A DNA stretch of 7,429 nucleotides from Gemmatimonadota bacterium (GTDB lineage: Bacteria > Gemmatimonadota > Gemmatimonadetes > Longimicrobiales > Gaopeijiaceae). Below the pieces are notes generated by a model. It was not told the DNA's origin and ran no database searches. It saw only the letters and a program-made list of their open reading frames with translations. This document shows, one piece after another, positions 1 through 5,314 of the stretch (the first letter of the stretch is position 1; each line of letters opens with the position of its first letter). The DNA is taken from NCBI GenBank assembly GCA_015492755.1, contig WGEM01000426.1:1-7429 (forward strand). The letters are read 5' to 3'. The translations under genes and the position numbers were made by a program.

Positions 1-1142
1 GCGGAGGCCATCCCTGGGTCTTCTCCGGCGCGCTGGCGGGTGAGCCCGAGGAGCTGGAGGACGGCGCCGAGGTGGAGGTGGCGGACCACACCGGCGGCTT
101 CGTGGCGCGGGGACTCTACAACCGCCGCAGCCAGATCCGCGTGCGGCTCTACGCGTGGGAGCCCGTGGCGCTGGACGCGGCGTTCTTCGCGGAGCGCATC
201 GCCGACGCGGTGCGCCTGCGTCGCGACGTGCTGCACCTCATGGACCCGGAGGGCGCCTGCCGGCTGGTCTTCTCGGAGGGGGACGGGCTCAGCGGCCTCA
301 CGGTGGACCGCTACCGCGACGTCCTGGCGGTCCAGTTCACCAGTCTGGCGCTGGCACGTCGCGCCGACGGCCTCTACGACGCGCTGCAGGCGCAGACCGG
401 CGCCGACTGCATCGTGCTCCGCACCGAGAAGGGGATCGGTGAGGAGGAGGGGCTGGAGCTCCGCGACGGCGTGGTGCGGGGCGCGTTCCCCGACGCGCCG
501 CTGGAGATCGCCGAGGGCGCGCTCCGCTTCGCGGTGGACGTGCGCACCGGCCACAAGACCGGCTTCTACCTGGACCAGCGGGAGAACCGCCGCCGCGCGG
601 CGGCCTACGCGGAAGGCCGGTCGGTGGCGGACGTCTGCTGCTACACCGGTGGCTTCGCGGTGACGCTGGCGGCGGCGGGTGCCCGCGAGGTGGTGGGCGT
701 GGACGCCTCGGAGCGCGCGCTGGAGCTGGCCCGCGCCAACGCCCGGCGGAACGGCGTGGAGGAGGGGTGCACCTTCCAGCGCTCCGACGCCTTCCGCTGG
801 CTGGAGGCGGCGGCGGACGCGGGCCGCCGCTACGGCATGATCATCCTGGACCCGCCGCGCTTCGCCCGCTCCCGCCGGGGCGTCCCCGGCGCACTCCGCG
901 CCTACGAACGCCTGAACGGTCTGGCGCTCCGCTGTCTGGAGCCCGACGGCGTTCTGGTGACCTGCTCCTGCTCCGGTCGGGTGTCCCTGGAAGACTTCAC
1001 CTCCGCGCTGGGCCGCGCGGCGGCGGCGGCGGGGCGGCGTGTGCAGATCCTGGAACGGGGCACGCAGCCGGCGGACCACCCGGTGTCGGCCACCTGCCCG
1101 GAGTCCGCCTACCTCAAGTGCCTGGTGTGCAGGGTGGTGTGA
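1..1142 (+). CDS. rlmI: 23S rRNA m5C methyltransferase, RlmI-type class I SAM methyltransferase (5' end outside the window)
   Basis: Predicted cytoplasmic enzyme that methylates a cytosine of 23S rRNA (C1962 in E. coli) with S-adenosylmethionine. The reading frame is open from base 3 and already reads GGHPWVFSGALAG, the conserved N-terminal PUA-domain motif of RlmI, so the true start lies upstream; an ATG at 72 would cut this domain and is rejected. The Rossmann methyltransferase domain follows: the SAM-binding loop reads VCCYTGGFAVTLAAAGA (about 630-690), then the acidic VGVDAS strand end. LDPPRF is encoded at about 846-863. TCSCSG (960-977) carries the expected catalytic cysteine (codon 969-971). 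The C-terminus (QPADHPVSATCPESAYLK) closely matches the end of E. coli RlmI. Over 378 codons are visible, against about 396 in E. coli, so only a short N-terminal piece is missing. Family assignment is firm; the exact target base is inferred from family. Confidence 0.93.
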   Translation, partial: GGHPWVFSGALAGEPEELEDGAEVEVADHTGGFVARGLYNRRSQIRVRLYAWEPVALDAAFFAERIADAVRLRRDVLHLMDPEGACRLVFSEGDGLSGLTVDRYRDVLAVQFTSLALARRADGLYDALQAQTGADCIVLRTEKGIGEEEGLELRDGVVRGAFPDAPLEIAEGALRFAVDVRTGHKTGFYLDQRENRRRAAAYAEGRSVADVCCYTGGFAVTLAAAGAREVVGVDASERALELARANARRNGVEEGCTFQRSDAFRWLEAAADAGRRYGMIILDPPRFARSRRGVPGALRAYERLNGLALRCLEPDGVLVTCSCSGRVSLEDFTSALGRAAAAAGRRVQILERGTQPADHPVSATCPESAYLKCLVCRVV

Positions 1143-1158
1143 GGGGTCACCGGCCCAC

Positions 1159-1182
1159 CCGCCGCAGATACGCTGCCGGCGG
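1159..1182 (+). terminator. GC-rich hairpin after rlmI, possible transcript end
   Basis: CCGCCGCAG (1159-1167) pairs with CTGCCGGCGG (1173-1182) around a 5-nt loop. This gives a 9-bp stem with one bulged C, beginning 16 nt after the rlmI stop. There is no T-run on either side, so it is not a classical intrinsic terminator; it could act with Rho or protect the 3' end. Such hairpins also arise by chance in sequence this GC-rich. Confidence 0.3.
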
Positions 1183-1259
1183 CATCACGCGCACACCCGT
1201 GACGGCAGTTCCGAGCAACAGGTATTCTGACAATCTGCGTCGAGTGGACTTCCGGCGGG

Positions 1260-1279
1260 CGCATTTCCGCGGAAACGCG
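1260..1279. repeat. near-perfect palindrome in the rlmI/vapC convergent gap
   Basis: The core TTTCCGCGGAAA (1264-1275) is a perfect 12-bp palindrome, flanked by matching CGC and GCG with one mismatched pair (1263/1276). It begins 22 bp beyond the vapC stop on the minus strand and about 120 bp beyond rlmI. It could be a bidirectional transcript end or a protein-binding site. No T-tract follows, and the role is unknown. Confidence 0.35.
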
Positions 1280-1301
1280 TTGCCCTCGCGCGGCACCCCC
1301 C

Positions 1302-1700
1302 TCAGTCGCAGATGCGCTCCACACCCTCCAGCGCGTCGAACCCCCCATCAAAGGACACGATGCGCCGCACGCCCCGCCGCTCCATCACTGCGGCGTGGAT
1401 GGCAGCCCGGGCGGAGCGTTCCTCGCGCGCCATGACCAGCCCGCGGGCCCGGAGCGCATCCGCCACCTCCACCGCGAACACCTCGTCCGCCAGCTCCAGG
1501 AGCGCGTCCACGCACGGCCCCACCGCGTCGCGCCGGCGAATGGCGGTGTAGCGGTGGAGGATCTCCTGAATGACCTCCACGTCCGTCACCAGCCGCTCTT
1601 CGGCGGCGATGAGGCGCTCCAGGATCCGCCGGGTGGCGTCCTTGTTGGGGTGGGGCGCCCCCACCAGGTACATGGGAACGTTGGAGTCCAGGAAGATCAT
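1302..1700 (-). CDS. vapC: VapC-type PIN-domain toxin, possibly impaired
   Basis: 132-aa single PIN domain, the usual size for VapC. Active members are metal-dependent endoribonucleases that cleave tRNA or rRNA when not bound by VapB. Visible motifs are N-terminal MIFLDSN with the first acidic residue D5, QEILHRY with E46, and SFDGGFDAL with D118 and D122 near the C-terminus. The segment SARAAIHAAVM (residues 96-106) matches the family motif usually read as S-A-R-D-A-x-H-x-A, but here residue 99 is Ala (GCT), one base from Asp GAT. That Asp is normally a metal ligand, so activity may be weak or absent. The start ATG overlaps the vapB stop (ATGA, 1697-1700), implying translational coupling; no strong ribosome binding site is visible. 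Family call is firm; activity is uncertain. Confidence 0.88.
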   Translation of the reverse strand: MIFLDSNVPMYLVGAPHPNKDATRRILERLIAAEERLVTDVEVIQEILHRYTAIRRRDAVGPCVDALLELADEVFAVEVADALRARGLVMAREERSARAAIHAAVMERRGVRRIVSFDGGFDALEGVERICD

Positions 1701-1951
1701 AGCGCGCCGTCCAGGTAACCCCGGACGATCTCCGCCTCCATCTCCTCCGGCGACCCCGTGGGGTAGGCGTGCTTCGCCGCCTCGCGCACCACCATGAGCT
1801 TCCTGGCCGCGGGGCGCTCCGGATCCTCGGCACGGGCGCGGCGGAGCACCTGCCGCACATACTCCGACACCGTCATCCGGCGACGGCGCGCCGCGGCCCG
1901 GACGGCCTGGAACTCCTCGTCCTCCATGAGGACCTGCAGCCGATGACTCAT
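1697..1951 (-). CDS. vapB: VapB-type ribbon-helix-helix antitoxin
   Basis: 84-aa basic protein directly upstream of vapC. The N-terminus looks like a ribbon-helix-helix DNA-binding fold: a short strand (HRLQVLM, residues 3-9), a helix rich in Ala and Arg (about 11-24), a turn, then TVSEYVRQVL (27-36). The acidic C-terminal part (SPEEMEAEIVRGYLDG) would wrap the PIN toxin, as in VapBC complexes. It is expected to neutralise VapC and repress its own promoter, alone or with the toxin. The start is forced: an in-frame stop (1970-1972) lies 18 nt upstream with no other ATG, GTG or TTG between. No Shine-Dalgarno sequence precedes it, so a leaderless mRNA is likely. Naming it vapB rests mainly on its pairing with vapC. 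Confidence 0.82.
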   Translation of the reverse strand: MSHRLQVLMEDEEFQAVRAAARRRRMTVSEYVRQVLRRARAEDPERPAARKLMVVREAAKHAYPTGSPEEMEAEIVRGYLDGAL

Positions 1952-1973
1952 GTGATGAGTATCATATACTCAT
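1943..1973 (-). promoter_or_regulatory. vapBC operator: three ATGAGT/ACTCAT half-sites
   Basis: An AT-rich island in very GC-rich DNA. It contains the inverted repeat ATGAGTAT (1955-1962) / ATACTCAT (1966-1973) with a 3-bp spacer, 8 of 8 arm bases matching. A third half-site, ACTCAT (1946-1951), lies inside ATGACTCAT and overlaps the vapB start codon. ACTCATG occurs as a direct repeat 22 bp apart (1946 and 1968), about two helical turns. This is the arrangement expected for cooperative binding of ribbon-helix-helix dimers over their own promoter. Confidence 0.65.
1961..1966 (-). promoter_or_regulatory. predicted -10 element of vapBC
   Basis: On the minus strand this reads TATGAT, matching TATAAT at 5 of 6 bases. 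Its last base is 9 nt before the A of the vapB ATG, so transcription would begin at or within a few bases of the start codon. No convincing -35 box is seen about 17 bp upstream. The element lies inside the operator palindrome, so VapB binding would block polymerase. Confidence 0.45.
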
Positions 1974-2006
1974 GAATGATCCTACAGCCGTCTCCCGCCT
2001 GCCCCC

Positions 2007-3230
2007 TCACCCCATGAGTTCGTAGAGCCCCCGCGGGGCGGAGGAGCCGGGAAAGACCCGTTCCGCCTGCGCCGCCGTGAGGTCGAAGGTGCCGGCGATG
2101 GCGCCCTTGAGGACGGCGCGGGTGTCCAGCGTGGGCCGGAGGTCCCGCCCCTCGTAGAGGGCGCCCTCCGCCAGCCCCGGCCAGTCCGCCACGATGCGGC
2201 TGCGGGAGAGGAGGGGGCCCAGCACGAAGCCCGCGCCGGCGGTTCCGTGGTCGGTACCGCCGGTGCCGTTGGGGTGCACCGTGCGTCCGAACTCCGTCAT
2301 CACCACCACGGTGGTGCGGCTCCAGGCCTCACCCATCTCCTGGCGGAAGGCCACGAGCCCCTGGGCCAGCCGGGCCAGGAGCCGGTCCAGCGGCCCACCC
2401 ACCAGGCCCTGGTTGGCGTGGGTGTCCCATCCGCTGAACTCCAGCGCTGCCACATTGGGACCGTCGGGTCGGCGCAGGAAACGCGCCGCCGCGCGCAGGA
2501 TGGCTTCGGGGGCGGCGCGGCTGCGGGCGCGCGGCCCGGGCCCGCCGCCGCCCATGGGCGCGTCTCCGCCCTGGCCCATCTCCTCCACCACCTCCTTCAT
2601 CTGGAGCGCCGCCTCGAAGCGGCCGTGGAGCGCCCGGTCGGCGCGGTACAGCAGGCTCAGCCGGTCCAGGTAGGCGTCGTCGGTGACGCCCAGCTCCACC
2701 GGGCTCCAGGTGCTCACCGGGAAGGGCCCCGAGAGCGAGCGCGGAAGCCCTGCCGCGATGGCGATGCCCGAGCGCTCCCCGTCCATGATCTGCAGGAGTC
2801 TGTTCAGCCACCCGTCGGATCCGCCGTCGGGCCGGTCCAGCCCCGTCTCCAGGATGGCCTGACCGTCGAAGTGCGACCTGGTGCGGTAGGGGATGGCCAG
2901 GGCGTGCAGGCCCACCAGCTCGCCGGCGTCCCAGAAGGAGCGCAGCGGCGCCAGCCCCGGCGCCAGCGCGAAGCCGTCGCTCAGCGGCGTCAGGTCGGCG
3001 GCCTGGAACGCCATGGGCCCCCGCGCCGACGCGTAGGCCGGATCGTCGATGGGCACCAGCGCCGCCAGCCCGTCGAAGCCGCCGCGCAGCAGCACGAAGA
3101 CGAATCGATTCGATCCCGGCACCTGCGCGAAGCGGGCCAGCGGCGCGCCGAAGGTGGCGATCCCGCCCAGGCACATCCCCCGGAGGAAGGTCCTCCGGTC
3201 CATCACGGCTCCCTGCGTCGGTCCACACAT
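2007..3230 (-). CDS. DUF1501 family protein, Tat-exported, function unknown
   Basis: 407 aa, normal for DUF1501 (PF07394), a secreted family whose fold is related to alkaline phosphatase/sulfatase-type enzymes but whose reaction is unknown. The N-terminus has a twin-arginine signal: DRRTFLRG (residues 11-18), then a hydrophobic stretch to about 35. Family landmarks are FVFVLLRGGFDGLAALVP (43-60), SHFDGQAILETG (119-130), DGWLNRLL (139-146), GWDTHANQG (267-275), MTEFGRTVHPNG (311-322) and GGTDHGTAGAGFVLG (324-338). The Asp and His of the last three are likely metal or active-site residues. A Gly/Pro/Arg-rich linker spans about 219-240. The ATG at 3230 is chosen because GGAGGTGA lies just upstream; a GTG at 3245 and an ATG at 3203 (a shorter Tat n-region) are alternatives. 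It follows DUF1800 by 5 bp and is surely co-transcribed with it. Confidence 0.9.
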   Translation of the reverse strand: MCGPTQGAVMDRRTFLRGMCLGGIATFGAPLARFAQVPGSNRFVFVLLRGGFDGLAALVPIDDPAYASARGPMAFQAADLTPLSDGFALAPGLAPLRSFWDAGELVGLHALAIPYRTRSHFDGQAILETGLDRPDGGSDGWLNRLLQIMDGERSGIAIAAGLPRSLSGPFPVSTWSPVELGVTDDAYLDRLSLLYRADRALHGRFEAALQMKEVVEEMGQGGDAPMGGGGPGPRARSRAAPEAILRAAARFLRRPDGPNVAALEFSGWDTHANQGLVGGPLDRLLARLAQGLVAFRQEMGEAWSRTTVVVMTEFGRTVHPNGTGGTDHGTAGAGFVLGPLLSRSRIVADWPGLAEGALYEGRDLRPTLDTRAVLKGAIAGTFDLTAAQAERVFPGSSAPRGLYELMG

Positions 3231-3235
3231 CGTCG

Positions 3236-3243
3236 TCACCTCC
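3236..3243 (-). promoter_or_regulatory. strong ribosome binding site of the DUF1501 gene, embedded in the DUF1800 stop
   Basis: On the minus strand the end of DUF1800 reads TGG AGG TGA, so GGAGGTGA is both its last codons with stop and an 8-base match to the anti-Shine-Dalgarno sequence. GGAGG ends 8 nt before the ATG at 3230, the ideal spacing. This decides the start and indicates coupled translation of the two proteins. Confidence 0.7.
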
Positions 3244-4615
3244 ACTGAAAGGCCGGGCCGGCCAGCGCCAGCGTGAAGCGTTCATCCCGGGGCACCGAGG
3301 AGTCCGCCAGCACCCGGCGGAGCGGGTCGTCCGCCGGCACGTCCACCACCTCCAGAAGGCGCTCCGGCTCCGGCGTCCTCCGCCGGGCGCCGCGGAGCAA
3401 CCGGTCCGCCAGCGTCCGCGCCAGCTCCGCCCGGTTCATGAGTCCGTCGGGGTCGCCCCACTCCCGGAGCGTGTCGCCGTAGCCCTTGGGGGCCTCCGGC
3501 GCCCAGAGGGCATGTCGGAGCTGTTCCAGCAACTGGGCCACGGGACCCGGCGCCTCCCGGGCGTGGAAGGTGCGGAAGACCGCCACCACCCAATCCTGGG
3601 GCGTGCGGAACTTGCGCGTCCCGGGGTCCCAGGCCGCCTCCAGCTCCACCAGCGCCAGCGACACGCGGCGCAGATCACCCCGGCTCTCGCGGAAGACGCC
3701 GGCCAGCTCCTCCACCGCTTCGAGCGGCGGGTCGTCGGACACGAAGTGGCGCACCAGCTTGGTAGCCACGAAGCGGGCGGTGCTGGGGTGCGCGCAGAGG
3801 TCTCGGATCACCTCCTTCCCTTCCCGCTCCCCCCGCTCCCTGTACGTGCGCCCCAGCACCGTCTTGGCTCCCGGCTCGTGGAGCACCTCGCGGAATACGA
3901 ACCCGAAGCGCTCCCGCCTGCGGCCGCCCCGTCGGCCCGGCGCCGGACCCAGTCCCGCCACGGTCCAGCCGGTGAGGATACGCGCCAGCGCCTCCACGTC
4001 GGCCTGCGTATAGCCTCCGTCCACACCCAGTGTGTGCAGCTCCAGCAGCTCGCGGGCGTAGTTCTCGTTGAGGCCGCGGGGCCGTCCGCGCCGGGCCGAT
4101 CCCCGACCGCCCCGCGAGCCGGGCCCGATGGACTGGGCGTTGTCCAGATAGATGAGCATGGCGGGGTGGCGTGCCGACGCCAGCACCATGTCGGTGAAGC
4201 TGCCCAGCACGTGGGGCCGGATGGCGGTGCGTTCGTAGTGGCCCGCCAGGAGCCGCACCGGCGCCGAGTCCCGGACCGACACGCAGAGATGGTTGGACCA
4301 GAACGCCACCAGCCGCTCCACGAACGGGTGCTCGGTGGCCACCCTCCGGTCCAGCACCGCGTGGGCCTCGGCGCGGCTCACCTCGCCCACTTTTCGAGCC
4401 ACAGGGCGGATCTTCTCCTGGTCGCGGGTGCGCTGCGCCGCCCGGAACTCGTTCAGGAGCGAGCCCAGCTCCTCCAGATCCGGTCCGTCCAGCGGCTCGG
4501 GACGGCCGCGCTTCACCTGATCCCTCAGCCACCCCCGCGGGTCGCGGAGCCCACCGGCCTCGCCGATGCGCGCCCCCAGCCCGAACCGATTCAGTGCCCT
4601 GAGTCGTGGGTCCAT
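3236..4615 (-). CDS. DUF1800 family protein, function unknown
   Basis: 459 aa, typical size for DUF1800 (PF08811). The domain fills the whole protein. It begins with LNRFGLGAR (residues 8-16), equivalent to the family's L-x-R-x-x-F-G start. It continues with RLVAFWSNHLCVS (101-113), HPAMLIYLDNAQS (150-162) and the hallmark LNENYARELLELHTLGVDGG (182-201). Next come YTQADVEALARILTGW (202-217), the lysine/histidine-containing ATKLVRHFVSDDPP (284-297), a W-x-P and KGYGDTLREWGDP region (372-389), and a C-terminal AGPAFQWR (452-459). No signal peptide or membrane segment is visible, although the partner is a Tat substrate. It could stay in the cytoplasm or be exported in complex with DUF1501. The ATG at 4615 is preceded by GAGG about 10 nt upstream. 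The reaction is unknown; I do not assign one. Confidence 0.92.
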   Translation of the reverse strand: MDPRLRALNRFGLGARIGEAGGLRDPRGWLRDQVKRGRPEPLDGPDLEELGSLLNEFRAAQRTRDQEKIRPVARKVGEVSRAEAHAVLDRRVATEHPFVERLVAFWSNHLCVSVRDSAPVRLLAGHYERTAIRPHVLGSFTDMVLASARHPAMLIYLDNAQSIGPGSRGGRGSARRGRPRGLNENYARELLELHTLGVDGGYTQADVEALARILTGWTVAGLGPAPGRRGGRRRERFGFVFREVLHEPGAKTVLGRTYRERGEREGKEVIRDLCAHPSTARFVATKLVRHFVSDDPPLEAVEELAGVFRESRGDLRRVSLALVELEAAWDPGTRKFRTPQDWVVAVFRTFHAREAPGPVAQLLEQLRHALWAPEAPKGYGDTLREWGDPDGLMNRAELARTLADRLLRGARRRTPEPERLLEVVDVPADDPLRRVLADSSVPRDERFTLALAGPAFQWR

Positions 4616-4725
4616 GACTTCACTGCCTCGTCCCAGTCTCGTGCGCCCCCGCCCTACACCCTCTGGAAGCGCGGACGCGGCCGGCCGTTAAAGAGGCGGC
4701 GACGGGAAACGGAGCCGCCCGCCCT

Positions 4726-4754
4726 GTGACGGAGCCGGCGGCGCGCCCTATCTT
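4726..4754 (+). promoter_or_regulatory. predicted promoter of the lipoprotein-S45 acylase unit
   Basis: GTGACG (4726-4731) and TATCTT (4749-4754) each match the -35 and -10 consensus at 4 of 6 bases and are separated by exactly 17 bp. The -10 ends 8 nt before the ATG at 4763, predicting a start point at or next to the codon. The rest of the 147-bp divergent gap (4616-4762) shows only a small AT patch (TTAAAG, 4688-4693) that might belong to the minus-strand DUF1800 promoter. I could not build a convincing promoter for that direction. Confidence 0.35.
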
Positions 4755-4762
4755 CGCTGGCC

Positions 4763-5314
4763 ATGACGTCACGCCCCCACCGCGCTCCGCTCCTTCTCGC
4801 CCTCCTCGCGGCGGCGTCCCTCCCGGGGTGCCGCGCGGCGGAGCCCGGCGGCTCCGAATCGCAGGCGGAGGCCGAGGCGCTCTTCCAGCTCCTGGCCACC
4901 GCCATCCAGGACGCCGACACCGCCCTCATCGAAGACCTCTTCTGGCCCGAGGCCACCTACGAGGACTTCGCCACGCAGCAGGAGTACCGGGGGCTGGAGG
5001 AGATCGTGGGCTACCTCACCGCGCGACACCGCTGGGCGGACGGTGTGTACTGGAACGCCGGCCGTGTGCACGCCACGCTGGACGGCGCCGTGGGCGAGTG
5101 GGTCTTCTCCGGTGTCCACGCGCGGCCCATCGGGGGGCTCGTCCCCGAGGGCACCGGCCGGGAGGTGGTGCTCTACGGCGTCACCATCCTGGAGCTCGAG
5201 GGGGACCGGATCATCCGCGCCGCCGACTACACCGACACCGCGCCGCTCTGGCTGCAGCTCGGCGGGCGCATCACGCTTCCCGGAGGCGAGATCATCGAAT
5301 GGGACGGAAACTGA
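4763..5314 (+). CDS. lipoprotein with SnoaL/NTF2-like domain
   Basis: 183 aa. The signal peptide has a basic n-region (MTSRPHR), a hydrophobic core (PLLLALLAAASL) and a lipobox-like LPGC with lipidated Cys23; Pro at -2 is unusual. The residues after Cys (RAA) carry no inner-membrane retention Asp, so outer-membrane sorting is likely. Residues 33-170 look like a SnoaL-type alpha+beta cone: helix EALFQLLATAIQDADTALIE, then FWPEATYEDF, a helix EEIVGYLTAR, and strands ending in VTILELEGDRIIRAADYTD. Such folds are either small-molecule enzymes or non-catalytic binding domains; the ligand is unknown. The start is fixed, because an in-frame TGA at 4727-4729 leaves no other ATG, GTG or TTG. No Shine-Dalgarno sequence is present. 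Its end overlaps the next gene by 16 nt. Confidence 0.85.
   Translation: MTSRPHRAPLLLALLAAASLPGCRAAEPGGSESQAEAEALFQLLATAIQDADTALIEDLFWPEATYEDFATQQEYRGLEEIVGYLTARHRWADGVYWNAGRVHATLDGAVGEWVFSGVHARPIGGLVPEGTGREVVLYGVTILELEGDRIIRAADYTDTAPLWLQLGGRITLPGGEIIEWDGN

Noticed and set aside
72..1142. Treating the ATG at 72 as the start of the methyltransferase
   Set aside because: The same frame is open to the window edge and reads the conserved GHPWVFSGA motif of the PUA domain, so the gene begins outside the window.
6..1142. A retron, CRISPR, toxin-immunity or other defence island extending from the left edge
   Set aside because: Apart from vapBC I saw no direct-repeat arrays, reverse transcriptase, nuclease or integrase motifs. 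The left gene is housekeeping.
2247..3248. Long plus-strand open frame (333 codons) opposite the DUF1501 gene
   Set aside because: It is a mirror of the DUF1501 gene in GC-rich DNA. The translation is low-complexity, rich in Arg, Gly, Ala, Pro and Gln, with no recognisable domain, while the opposite strand has full family motifs.
3512..4729. Long plus-strand open frame (405 codons) opposite the DUF1800 gene
   Set aside because: Same reason: the minus strand carries every DUF1800 motif, and this frame gives His/Arg/Gln-rich protein without a fold.
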